Counted from the stretch's first letter, positions 1 through 6,557 are shown. The stretch is 17,925 nucleotides of DNA from JBAUHN01 sp049680295 (GCA_049680295.1 JBAUHN010000089.1:1-17925); one strand, 5' to 3'. Program-made: numbers and translations. The notes: a model not told the origin generated them from the sequence alone.

Positions 1-752
1 CACTTGAGATTATCACCTCTGACAGCCTATCCCCCCTGCGTCACGGATTTTTCACCAGACGCGGCGGCGCATCGTCTGGGATTTTCTCAGGATTGAATTG
101 CGGCACCGGCAGTTCCGATCTTTCTGAAATTGTGGCAATAAACCGCACACGCGTTGCTGACGCGATGGGCGTTGGCCCGGAACGTCTGGTGGGCGTGCAT
201 CAGGTGCATTCCGCTGATGTTGTAACGGTCAAGGCCCCGAGCACAGACAGGCCGCGCGCCGATGCGATGGTCACCAATTGCCCCGGCATCGCCCTTTCGG
301 TTTTGACGGCAGATTGCCAGCCGGTGCTGTTTGCCGACAGGGCCGCCGGTGTGATCGGGGCGGCCCATGCCGGGTGGCGCGGCGCGCAGGCTGGCGTTTT
401 GCAAGCGACCTTGGACGCGATGGAGACGTTGGGGGCAGCGCGCGCAAACACGGTCGCGGTGATCGGCCCCACAATCAGCCAGGCCGCTTATGAAGTTGGG
501 CCAGAGTTTTTCGAAGATTTCATCGCCGATGATCCCACGTGCAGCCAGTTTTTTGCTGGCGGTCACAACGGGCGGATGCAATTTGATCTTCCGGCGTACG
601 GGCTGCATGTGATGCGCGATGCAGGTGTTGGCCACGCTGAGTGGACCCGCCATTGCACCTACAGTGATCGCGACAGATTTTATTCCTACAGGCGCACCAC
701 ACATGAAAAAGAGGCCGACTACGGCAGATTGATCGCCGCGATCATATTATAA
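1..752 (+). CDS. pgeF: Peptidoglycan editing factor / purine nucleoside phosphorylase PgeF (YfiH, laccase-domain family), 5' truncated
   Basis: The reading frame is open from base 3 (LEIITSDSL...) to the stop at 750-752, so the gene starts just before the window and only a few N-terminal residues are missing. Family signatures are present in order: HGFFTRRGG near the N-terminus, GVHQVHSADV, TADCQPVLF, AAHAGWRGA and RTTHEKEADYGR at the C-terminus. The His of the VHQVHSAD segment, the Cys of TADC and the His of AHAGWRG are the metal-binding triad of this family. Family knowledge: a cytosolic, copper/zinc-linked enzyme acting on purine nucleosides, historically called laccase-like YfiH and implicated in keeping peptidoglycan composition correct. 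A shorter TTG start at 93 can be excluded because conserved sequence lies upstream of it. The family assignment is firm; the physiological substrate here is not shown. Confidence 0.93.
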   Translation, partial: LEIITSDSLSPLRHGFFTRRGGASSGIFSGLNCGTGSSDLSEIVAINRTRVADAMGVGPERLVGVHQVHSADVVTVKAPSTDRPRADAMVTNCPGIALSVLTADCQPVLFADRAAGVIGAAHAGWRGAQAGVLQATLDAMETLGAARANTVAVIGPTISQAAYEVGPEFFEDFIADDPTCSQFFAGGHNGRMQFDLPAYGLHVMRDAGVGHAEWTRHCTYSDRDRFYSYRRTTHEKEADYGRLIAAIIL

Positions 753-1046
753 GGCATTGCACGGCAAAAAACCGCGCAATTGGGCAAAACTAAGGCAAAT
801 CAGCCTTGCACCGAACACAGTCTCTCGGAAACAATCCTGCATTAACTTTTTCACTAGTGCTGGAATTGACAAAATCGCCTTAAAAATCGCGCATTTACCG
901 ATTGTGTTAATATCGTAATCAATAAACCCATCTGAACGTGATTATTTTCCATATTTTTCCTAATCCGCCGCAAACCGGCCAGATTGTCCTGTCAAATTAG
1001 GTTCAATCGAGGGCGAATGCCCCGTTTAGACTACGGAGTGCAGGTA
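753..1046. other. 294-base intergenic region upstream of the small ORF
   Basis: No credible coding region on either strand. It starts with an imperfect hairpin just after the pgeF stop (756-764 with 772-780, one A/C mismatch) that lacks a T-run and so is a poor terminator. The middle (about 840-960) is clearly AT-richer than the genes. A TTGACA hexamer lies at 866-871 but has no good -10 at 16-18 bases. A small hairpin GGGC-GAAT-GCCC lies at 1011-1022, just ahead of the small ORF's ribosome binding site. A promoter for the small ORF is expected here but I could not place it. Confidence 0.5.
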
Positions 1047-1190
1047 ATGAAAAAAGAAAATCGCTTTGTCCGGTCAGCGCTGGTTGCTGCGGTCAAAAAT
1101 GACACAATCATGCCGTGGACACGCGGCGCAAGACGCGCCGCATATGTGGCAAAACGAAACACCGAAGGTAAGATTCCAAAGGCTGCCTGA
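1047..1190 (+). CDS. Small basic hypothetical protein (47 aa)
   Basis: ATG at 1047 is preceded by GGAG at 1035-1038, eight bases upstream, and the ORF is followed 45 bases later by a strong rho-independent terminator, so it looks like a complete single-gene transcription unit. The product has about 12 Lys/Arg against 3 Asp/Glu. Its core is MPWTRGARRAAYVAK, a Pro-Trp followed by a cluster of arginines and alanines. There is no signal peptide or membrane segment. The strong charge would suit binding to nucleic acid or ribosomes, but that is inference. I have an impression that short proteins with a PW-x-RG-x-RR core occur in Rhodobacteraceae, but cannot confirm it here. A longer reading from TTG 984 is less likely because it has no ribosome binding site. 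Confidence 0.7.
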   Translation: MKKENRFVRSALVAAVKNDTIMPWTRGARRAAYVAKRNTEGKIPKAA

Positions 1191-1235
1191 TCAAAAAACA
1201 AAATTTCCCCGCCGAATCGTGAGTTCTGGCACCTC

Positions 1236-1267
1236 TGCCCACCGTAAAACCGGTGGGCATTTTTTTT
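1236..1267 (+). terminator. Rho-independent terminator of the small ORF
   Basis: Perfect 9-bp stem TGCCCACCG (1236-1244) / CGGTGGGCA (1251-1259) with a six-base loop, followed by eight T residues (1260-1267). The T-run is on the plus strand only, so it ends transcription of the small ORF rather than of the convergent regulator gene. Confidence 0.92.
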
Positions 1268-1303
1268 GGTCATCGCGCATTTAAGATTGTTTTCAGCCAG
1301 CCA

Positions 1304-1804
1304 TCAGGCCGAATTTTTCAGCCGTGCCTCTAGCACATCAAACGGTACACCCGGCTCATCCTTGGCGCCGCGAATAACCAGTGAGGTTTTTACGCTGGCG
1401 ACATTTGGCGTTGTCAGCAGTTCTTCGGTCAAAAAGCTTTGAAAACTGCTCAGATCTGGTGCGACGCATTTCAGCACGAAATCGACCTCGCCGTTCAGCA
1501 TATGGCATTCACGCACCAACGGCCACGCACGGCACAATTCTTCGAACACACGCAAGTCGCTTTCGGCCTGACTGGCAAGTCCGACCATGGCAAAAACCTG
1601 AACCTCAAACCCCAATTCACGGGCATCAACATCGGCGTGATAGCCGCGGATAAAGCCCGCCTCTTCGAGGGTGCGCACCCGGCGCAGGCAGGGCGGTGCC
1701 GAAATTCCGACACGTTTGGCCAATTCGACGTTGGTCATACGTCCATCCGCTTGCAGCTCAGCAAGAATTTTTCGATCAATCGGATCCAAACGTGTACCGG
1801 CCAT
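1304..1804 (-). CDS. Lrp/AsnC family transcriptional regulator
   Basis: 166 residues, the usual length for the family. The N-terminal winged helix-turn-helix starts with LDPIDRKILAELQADGR (residues 6-22) and has the recognition-helix stretch VGISAPPCLRRVRTLEEAGFI (about 32-52). The C-terminal half (about 65-150) is the ligand-binding RAM/AsnC domain, with the family-type segments GEVDFVLKCVAPDL and TTPNVASVKTSLVIR. Such proteins bind DNA as dimers to octamers and respond to amino acids or related small molecules. Start ATG 1804 has AGGGGG five bases upstream. It is divergent from trxB across 189 bases containing repeats, which suggests autoregulation and possibly control of trxB. The specific effector cannot be read from the sequence. 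Confidence 0.93.
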   Translation of the reverse strand: MAGTRLDPIDRKILAELQADGRMTNVELAKRVGISAPPCLRRVRTLEEAGFIRGYHADVDARELGFEVQVFAMVGLASQAESDLRVFEELCRAWPLVRECHMLNGEVDFVLKCVAPDLSSFQSFLTEELLTTPNVASVKTSLVIRGAKDEPGVPFDVLEARLKNSA

Positions 1805-1848
1805 TTTGCCCCCTGAATTTGCGGTTGTTATATCATCGCCTGTAGCGC

Positions 1849-1922
1849 GCGCAATAATGTTTCACAACCGCGCAACAATCTTTCCACTCTGTCAAGTCGC
1901 AAAGCTGAACCCTATGCGCATA
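1849..1922. promoter_or_regulatory. Candidate operator cluster between the Lrp/AsnC gene and trxB
   Basis: Two near-identical 15-base direct repeats, GCGCAATAATGTTTC (1849-1863) and GCGCAACAATCTTTC (1870-1884), differ at two positions and start 21 bp apart, about two helical turns. Downstream, at 1913-1922, is the perfect 10-bp palindrome TATGCGCATA. Lrp-type proteins typically bind phased, degenerate sites near their own divergent promoter, so these are reasonable candidates, but no binding consensus was tested. Confidence 0.4.
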
Positions 1923-1993
1923 CAGGGGGTTTAAGACCTACAATTCCAAGGCTATATCCATGGTTCTGCAGTGCATGAAAACGGGGGCCTCAG

Positions 1994-2944
1994 ATGGCTG
2001 AGACGCGACACACCAAAGTTCTAATCATCGGCTCAGGCCCGGCGGGATACACCGCAGGCGTCTATGCCAGCCGTGCCATGCTTGAACCGATATTGGTGCA
2101 AGGCATTGAGCCAGGCGGACAGTTGACCACAACCACCGAAGTTGAAAACTGGCCCGGCGACAGTGAGGTGCAAGGCCCCGACCTGATGATCAGAATGCAG
2201 GACCATGCCAAGGCCATGGGCACTGAGATTATCGGCGATATCATCACAGGCCTGGACCTAAGCAATCGGCCCTTTAAGGCGACGGGCGACAGCGGCACCA
2301 CATATATCGCGGATGCGGTGATCCTTGCGACGGGTGCGCGGGCAAAATGGCTTGGCTTGCCTTCCGAGGAAAAGTTCAAAGGGTTTGGTGTCTCGGCCTG
2401 CGCCACTTGCGATGGTTTTTTCTATCGCGGCCAGGAGATCGCTGTAATCGGCGGCGGTAATACTGCAGTGGAAGAGGCGCTGTTTTTGACGAACTTCGCA
2501 TCCAAGGTCACACTGATCCACCGGCGCGACGAATTGCGCGCCGAAAAAATCCTGATTGATCGGTTAATGAAGAACCCCAAGATTGAGCCGATGTGGTTCC
2601 ATGAACTGGTCTCGGTCGAGGGTACGGACAATCCGCTGGGTGTCGAAAGCATTAAGGTGAAGCACACAAAAACCGGTGAGGTTACCGAGCTGCCAACCAA
2701 AGGTGTTTTTGTGGCCATCGGCCATGCACCTGCAAATGAGCTGGTCAAAGACGTGCTGGAAACCCATATGGGCGGCTATGTTGTGACCAAGCCCGACAGC
2801 ACGGAAACCTCGATCCCGGGCGTTTTTGCTGCGGGCGATCTGACCGATCACAAATATCGGCAGGCCGTCACCTCGGCGGGAATGGGGTGCATGGCGGCGT
2901 TGGAGGCAGAACGGTTTCTGGCCGAAGCGGAAGACACCGCATAG
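1994..2944 (+). CDS. trxB: Thioredoxin-disulfide reductase
   Basis: 316 residues, typical low-molecular-weight TrxR. It has an N-terminal FAD dinucleotide-binding motif GSGPAGY (13-19), the redox-active CATC (Cys136-Ala-Thr-Cys139) in VSACATCDGFFY, the NADPH-binding motif IGGGNTAVEEA (from residue 152), and the C-terminal FAD segment AAGDLTDHKYRQ. It transfers electrons from NADPH to thioredoxin in the cytoplasm, supporting ribonucleotide reductase, PAPS/methionine-sulfoxide reduction and oxidative-stress defence. Start ATG 1994 follows a G-rich stretch rather than a clean ribosome binding site; conserved residues begin at once (HTKVLIIGSGPAG), so the start is well supported. It stands alone on the plus strand, divergent from the Lrp/AsnC gene. 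Confidence 0.98.
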   Translation: MAETRHTKVLIIGSGPAGYTAGVYASRAMLEPILVQGIEPGGQLTTTTEVENWPGDSEVQGPDLMIRMQDHAKAMGTEIIGDIITGLDLSNRPFKATGDSGTTYIADAVILATGARAKWLGLPSEEKFKGFGVSACATCDGFFYRGQEIAVIGGGNTAVEEALFLTNFASKVTLIHRRDELRAEKILIDRLMKNPKIEPMWFHELVSVEGTDNPLGVESIKVKHTKTGEVTELPTKGVFVAIGHAPANELVKDVLETHMGGYVVTKPDSTETSIPGVFAAGDLTDHKYRQAVTSAGMGCMAALEAERFLAEAEDTA

Positions 2945-2973
2945 TTTTTTCCCTGATCGACAAAAGCTAACCG

Positions 2974-2998
2974 AATCTGCCAGAAAACGGCGGATTTT
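2974..2998 (+). terminator. Possible weak terminator of trxB
   Basis: Eight-pair stem AATCTGCC (2974-2981) / GGCGGATT (2989-2996), including one T-G wobble, around a seven-base A-rich loop. It is followed by only two more T residues, giving TTTT at 2995-2998. An outer arm GCTAA (2966-2970) / TTAGC (3005-3009) can extend it. The T-run is short, so efficiency is doubtful. Confidence 0.4.
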
Positions 2999-3070
2999 CG
3001 CAGTTTAGCCATGCATTTGCAGCACAACCGTTATGTGCGCTGTGAAAAAGCTGAACTTGTGGTTGTTTTT

Positions 3071-3098
3071 TGCCATAGTCCAAGTCTAGGACACGGCA
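3071..3098 (+). repeat. Imperfect hairpin in the leader of the sulfate-activation gene
   Basis: TGCC (3071-3074) and GTCC (3078-3081) can pair with GGAC (3089-3092) and GGCA (3095-3098), leaving a small internal loop and a seven-base apical loop. It lies about 50 bases before the start codon. I recognise no riboswitch class; it may be a chance structure or a dyad operator. Confidence 0.25.
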
Positions 3099-3150
3099 GA
3101 CCAGATACTCAGGCCCAAAGCGGCCGCCACGGAACAATGGAAAGAAGACC

Positions 3151-4866
3151 ATGCAAGCACCTAACCTGGCCCCGATTCCGGAGCTTTTTGTTTCATACGA
3201 ATCCGCACAAAAGCTGAAAGACGCGGCAGGGGCGTTGATCAGCTGGGATCTGACCCCACGGCAGATTTGCGATTTGGAACTATTGATGAACGGCGGGTTT
3301 AATCCGCTCAAAGGGTTTTTGGACCAAAAAGACTACGACGGCGTAGTCAAAAACATGCGTCTTGCCGATGGTACGCTTTGGCCGATGCCGATCACGCTGG
3401 ACGTGGACGAAAAATTCTCGGAAACGCTGGAATTGGGCCAGGACATTGCGTTGCGTGATCTTGAGGGTGTGATCCTTGCCACAATGACAGTGACCGACCG
3501 TTGGACACCTGATAAATCGCTTGAGGCGACCCAAGTATTTGGCGCCGATGATGACGCGCATCCGGCCGTGAATTACCTGCACAATCAAGCGGGCAAAGTC
3601 TATCTTGGCGGTCCTGTCACCGGCATCCAGCAACCCGTCCACTATGATTTTCGCGCCCGTCGCGACACACCAAACGAATTGCGGGCGTATTTCCGCAAAC
3701 TTGGCTGGCGCCGTGTTGTCGCCTTTCAGACCCGCAATCCATTGCACCGGGCGCATCAGGAACTGACCTTCCGTGCCGCCCGCGAGGCGCAGGCCAACTT
3801 GCTGATTCATCCCGTCGTCGGCATGACGAAACCCGGCGACGTCGACCACTTTACCCGCGTGCGCTGCTATGAGGCTGTGTTGGATAAATATCCGGCGGCG
3901 ACCACCAGCATGTCACTGTTGAACCTTGCCATGCGTATGGCCGGCCCGCGCGAAGCGGTCTGGCACGGGCTGATCCGCAAGAACCACGGCTGCACCCATT
4001 TTATCGTTGGACGCGACCACGCAGGCCCCGGTAAAAATTCAGCCGGAGAAGATTTTTACGGCCCCTATGATGCGCAGGACCTGTTTCGTGAGCACCAAGA
4101 TGAAATGGGCATCGAAATGGTCGACTTTAAGCACATGGTGTTTGTGCAAGAGCGGGCACAATATGAACCCGCAGACGAAATTCTTGATCGCGACAAGGTC
4201 ACCGTCCTGAATATCTCGGGCACCGAACTTCGACGCCGTCTTTCCGAGGGTCTGGAAATCCCGGAATGGTTTTCATTCCCTGAGGTCGTGACCGAGCTGC
4301 GGCGCACGCGACCTGCACGGTCCAAACAAGGGTTCACTGTGTTCTTTACCGGCTTCTCTGGATCAGGAAAATCGACCATTGCCAATGCTTTGATGGTAAA
4401 ACTGATGGAAATGGGCGGCCGTCCTGTGACGCTATTGGATGGCGACATTGTGCGTAAAAACCTCAGCTCCGAATTGGGTTTCAGCAAAGAACATCGCGAT
4501 TTGAACATCCGCCGCATTGGCTATGTCGCCTCGGAGATCACTAAAAACGGCGGTATTGCGATTTGTGCGCCGATTGCGCCTTATGCCACCACACGGCGGG
4601 CAGTTCGCGAAGACGTAGAACAGTTTGGTGCTTTTGCCGAAATCCACGTCGCGACCTCGATCGAGGAATGTGAGCGTCGGGACCGCAAAGGCCTCTACAA
4701 ACTGGCGCGCGAAGGCAAGATCAAGGAATTCACAGGTATTTCAGATCCTTACGATGTGCCTGAAAATCCGGAACTGGCTGTTGAGACTGAAAAAGTTGAC
4801 GTCGATAACTGCGCGCATCAAGTGCTGCTAAAGCTGGAAAGCATGGGGCTTATCAACGGCAACTAA
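3151..4866 (+). CDS. sat: Bifunctional sulfate adenylyltransferase / adenylylsulfate kinase
   Basis: 571 residues with two fused domains. The N-terminal ATP sulfurylase (about 1-385) makes APS and pyrophosphate from ATP and sulfate; its catalytic QTRNPLHRAHQE (Q193, R195, H199, H202) and GRDHAGPG (287-294) are intact. The C-terminal APS kinase (about 395-571) has the P-loop GFSGSGKS (401-408), DGDIVRKNLSSELGFS and ISDPYDVP, and would phosphorylate APS to PAPS. The P-loop and the DGD region look functional, unlike the inactive kinase-like domain of some fungal ATP sulfurylases. Start ATG 3151 has GGAAAGAAG just upstream. It is a single-gene unit ending at the terminator at 4896-4928. The role is sulfate activation for assimilation or sulfation in the cytoplasm; no other cys genes are in the window. 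Confidence 0.97.
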   Translation: MQAPNLAPIPELFVSYESAQKLKDAAGALISWDLTPRQICDLELLMNGGFNPLKGFLDQKDYDGVVKNMRLADGTLWPMPITLDVDEKFSETLELGQDIALRDLEGVILATMTVTDRWTPDKSLEATQVFGADDDAHPAVNYLHNQAGKVYLGGPVTGIQQPVHYDFRARRDTPNELRAYFRKLGWRRVVAFQTRNPLHRAHQELTFRAAREAQANLLIHPVVGMTKPGDVDHFTRVRCYEAVLDKYPAATTSMSLLNLAMRMAGPREAVWHGLIRKNHGCTHFIVGRDHAGPGKNSAGEDFYGPYDAQDLFREHQDEMGIEMVDFKHMVFVQERAQYEPADEILDRDKVTVLNISGTELRRRLSEGLEIPEWFSFPEVVTELRRTRPARSKQGFTVFFTGFSGSGKSTIANALMVKLMEMGGRPVTLLDGDIVRKNLSSELGFSKEHRDLNIRRIGYVASEITKNGGIAICAPIAPYATTRRAVREDVEQFGAFAEIHVATSIEECERRDRKGLYKLAREGKIKEFTGISDPYDVPENPELAVETEKVDVDNCAHQVLLKLESMGLINGN

Positions 4867-4895
4867 AGCGTTTCGGAATAAACTTCTCGAAAAAC

Positions 4896-4928
4896 AAAAG
4901 GCCGTGGTTCAATCCACGGCCTTTTTTT
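4896..4928. terminator. Bidirectional rho-independent terminator between sat and the DUF1150 gene
   Basis: Perfect stem GGCCGTGG (4900-4907) / CCACGGCC (4914-4921) with a six-base loop, flanked by AAAA on the left and a seven-T run (4922-4928) on the right. The A-tract becomes a T-tract on the minus strand, so the same hairpin can end sat (plus) and hsp20-DUF1150 (minus), which converge on it. Confidence 0.93.
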
Positions 4929-4955
4929 AGATCGTCGCAGCTGCTTTGGGCTTAT

Positions 4956-5180
4956 TCAATGCACTGCAACGGGTGAAAAATCATGCGCGCGGGCCAGTTG
5001 AAATGCCAGCACCCGGTCCGCAACCAACGCCAGTTGTTGCCCATTCGCATCATGCACGGCGTAAAGGTGATCTAGCCCTTTCGCCTGCTCGCGCAGCTCG
5101 CGCGGCACGTCCAGAATATCAATCGTTTTGACATAAACGATCGGCTTTTCATTCGGCACTCCGTCAAAGGTGGCTTCCAT
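4956..5180 (-). CDS. DUF1150 family protein
   Basis: 74 residues. The pattern IVYVKTIDILDVPRELREQ...LYAVHDANGQQLALVADRVLAFQLARAHDFSPVAVH fits the alphaproteobacterial DUF1150 family, small soluble proteins of unknown function usually found next to a small heat-shock gene. Here its ATG lies three bases after the hsp20 stop, with a GAAAGGG ribosome binding site inside the hsp20 3' end, so the two are almost certainly co-transcribed and heat-induced. There is no membrane segment or known catalytic motif. A role as a partner or regulator of Hsp20 is suggested by context alone. Confidence 0.85.
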   Translation of the reverse strand: MEATFDGVPNEKPIVYVKTIDILDVPRELREQAKGLDHLYAVHDANGQQLALVADRVLAFQLARAHDFSPVAVH

Positions 5181-5183
5181 TTT

Positions 5184-5597
5184 TTACCCTTTCTTTATGT
5201 CAATTGTCTGGATCACTGTCTTTGGTTTGGCGCGGGTCAGATCGACATGCAGCAGACCATTTTCAATAACAGCTTCGCCCACATCTACCCCGTCCGCCAG
5301 CACGAAGGACCGTTGGAACTGCCGGGCCGCGATGCCGCGATGCAAGAATACTCTGCCTTCGACGTCGTCAGACTGACGTCCCCGGATCACAAGCTGTCGA
5401 TCTTCGACGGTGATGGATAAATCCGCCTCGCTAAACCCGGCTACGGCCAAAGTGATGCGATATGAAAAATCTGATGTTTGTTCGATGTTGAAGGGCGGAT
5501 ACCCTTCGTTGCCGGTTTTTGCGGTGCGTTCCAGCAACCGTTCCAGCTGTTCAAACCCCAACATGTGAGGATAGGAAGCAAGAGTCATTTTCGTCAT
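5184..5597 (-). CDS. Hsp20 family small heat-shock protein
   Basis: 137 residues from the chosen ATG. The short N-terminal arm (MTKMTLASYPHMLGFEQLERLLERTAK) is followed by an alpha-crystallin domain (about 30-125; FNIEQTSDFSYRITLAVAGF, LVIRGRQ, VFLHRGIAARQFQRSF, ENGLLHVDL) and a C-terminal IDI, the I-x-I motif used in oligomer assembly. This resembles the IbpA type. It would be an ATP-independent holdase that keeps unfolding proteins soluble for refolding by DnaK/ClpB. ATG 5597 was preferred over the longer frame from 5645 because AAGGA lies eight bases before it and the extra N-terminus is not family-like. It is first in a two-gene unit with the DUF1150 gene, behind an RpoH-type promoter. 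Confidence 0.94.
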   Translation of the reverse strand: MTKMTLASYPHMLGFEQLERLLERTAKTGNEGYPPFNIEQTSDFSYRITLAVAGFSEADLSITVEDRQLVIRGRQSDDVEGRVFLHRGIAARQFQRSFVLADGVDVGEAVIENGLLHVDLTRAKPKTVIQTIDIKKG

Positions 5598-5664
5598 ACG
5601 ACACGTCCTTTTTACGTCAAGCGACAGTCTGTTGAATGGCCCCAAGATTGGCGACCGGTTAACC

Positions 5665-5698
5665 TAAATATGGGGCGCGATGACCCGCGACGCAAGGG
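5665..5698 (-). promoter_or_regulatory. RpoH (sigma-32) type heat-shock promoter for hsp20-DUF1150
   Basis: On the minus strand, CCCTTGCG (5698-5691) is followed, after a 15-base spacer counted from CTTGCG, by CCCCATATTTA (5675-5665). The classical sigma-32 consensus is CCCTTGAA and CCCCATnTA with a 13-15 base spacer, so the match is close in both boxes and in spacing. The expected start site is near 5658, leaving a leader of about 60 bases before the hsp20 ATG. No CIRCE is present here. Confidence 0.8.
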
Positions 5699-5763
5699 CT
5701 AGGCGCAAGAGAGGTAATTGCCTATGTTCAACGGATGTAAACGCCCCGGAGATTCTGCCTGAC

Positions 5764-5988
5764 ATGAACGCGCCCAGCGATCTTTCGATGAAAAACGACG
5801 ATGTGCTGCGCGTCGAGCTGGAGGTGTTTCGACGTGAACACCGCGACCTTGACGATGCAATCGCCGCTTTGATCGAAAAGGGCATAGGCGATCAGTTAAC
5901 CCTGCAACGTCTCAAAAAGCGCAAATTGCGTCTGAAAGACCTGATCGCGCAAATCGAAGACCGTTTAACCCCTGACATCATCGCATAA
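5764..5988 (+). CDS. DUF465 (YdcH-like) family protein
   Basis: 74 residues from ATG 5764, mostly helical and charged. It has the family pattern LEVFRREHRDLDDAIAALIEKG...DQLTLQRLKKRKLRLKDLIAQIEDRL, which probably forms a helical hairpin or coiled coil. The function of DUF465 proteins is not established. GGAGA at 5748-5752 lies 11 bases upstream, slightly long, but the alternative ATG 5788 has no site. The frame is open back to 5680 but that part looks non-coding and approaches the divergent heat-shock promoter. It is followed by purE after 80 bases containing an inverted repeat. Confidence 0.85.
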   Translation: MNAPSDLSMKNDDVLRVELEVFRREHRDLDDAIAALIEKGIGDQLTLQRLKKRKLRLKDLIAQIEDRLTPDIIA

Positions 5989-6023
5989 TCAATGCCGCGC
6001 CTGCATTGCCTAAGGCATTGATT
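5987..6023. repeat. 10-bp perfect inverted repeat between DUF465 and purE
   Basis: AATCAATGCC (5987-5996) and GGCATTGATT (6014-6023) are exact reverse complements around a 17-base spacer. Inside, TGCC-TAA-GGCA offers a competing short hairpin sharing the right arm. The left arm overlaps the DUF465 stop codon and the right arm ends five bases before the proposed purE -10. It has no T-run suited to termination, so an operator or an RNA switch is more likely than a terminator. Confidence 0.55.
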
Positions 6024-6033
6024 TGGCTATAGT
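6006..6033 (+). promoter_or_regulatory. purE: Candidate sigma-70 promoter for purE-purK
   Basis: TTGCCT (6006-6011), a 16-base spacer, then TATAGT (6028-6033); four and five of six positions agree with TTGACA/TATAAT. It lies within and just after the inverted repeat, so a protein bound there would block it. The expected start is near 6040, giving a leader of about 30 bases. Confidence 0.4.
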
Positions 6034-6068
6034 GCCCGCGTGTCGTCAAATGGCCGGAAAGGGCAACC

Positions 6069-6557
6069 ATGACCAAACCTTTTGTTGGCCTGATCATGGG
6101 CAGTCAATCTGACTGGACCACGATGAAACAGGCTGCAGACATCCTGTCTGAACTTGGCATCCCTTACGAGACGCGCATTGTGTCGGCGCATCGCACCCCG
6201 GATCGGTTGTGGGACTACGGCAAGACGGCTGTGGACCGGGGTCTTCAGGTGATCATTGCCGGTGCGGGCGGTGCTGCACATTTGCCCGGTATGATTGCGT
6301 CGAAAACCCGGCTTCCGGTGATCGGAGTGCCGGTTCAAACCCGTGCTCTGTCTGGCGTCGACAGTCTGTATTCGATCTTGCAGATGCCGCGCGGCTACCC
6401 GGTGGCAACGATGGCGATTGGGGCGCCGGGCGCTGCAAATGCCGGGTTAATGGCGGCTGGTATTCTGGCGTTGCAAGACCCAGATATCGCCACACGTCTT
6501 GACGCATGGCGCGCGGCTTTGTCCGCCTCAATTCCTGAAAGCCCGTCAGATGACTAA
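6069..6557 (+). CDS. purE: N5-carboxyaminoimidazole ribonucleotide mutase (class I PurE)
   Basis: 162 residues, the size of bacterial class I PurE. It has GSQSDW (11-16) and SAHRTP (39-44, with the catalytic His41), GAGGAAHLPGM, and the C-terminal GAANAGLMAAGILAL. It converts N5-CAIR to CAIR in de novo purine synthesis, in the cytoplasm, as an octamer in characterised members. Start ATG 6069 has GGAAAGGG upstream. The 3' end overlaps purK by eight bases, so the two are translationally coupled and act in consecutive steps. Confidence 0.97.
   Translation: MTKPFVGLIMGSQSDWTTMKQAADILSELGIPYETRIVSAHRTPDRLWDYGKTAVDRGLQVIIAGAGGAAHLPGMIASKTRLPVIGVPVQTRALSGVDSLYSILQMPRGYPVATMAIGAPGAANAGLMAAGILALQDPDIATRLDAWRAALSASIPESPSDD

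Noticed and set aside
87..704. 205-codon minus-strand open frame over pgeF
   Set aside because: It is a shadow of pgeF, which has clear family motifs; the minus-strand product is low-complexity in character and unrecognisable.
866..894. TTGACA at 866-871 as a promoter for the small ORF
   Set aside because: The bases at the expected -10 position (around 889) are GC-rich with no resemblance to TATAAT at 16-18 base spacing.
1439..1816. 125-codon plus-strand open frame over the Lrp/AsnC gene
   Set aside because: Antisense shadow of a clear regulator gene with normal length and domains.
2967..3311. 114-codon minus-strand frame covering the trxB-sat gap
   Set aside because: It extends into the sat coding region, lacks a ribosome binding site, and its translation looks random. 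The gap holds only a weak hairpin and the sat leader.
3280..3849. 189-codon minus-strand frame within the sulfate adenylyltransferase gene
   Set aside because: Shadow of a conserved catalytic domain; no homology-like features or start signals.
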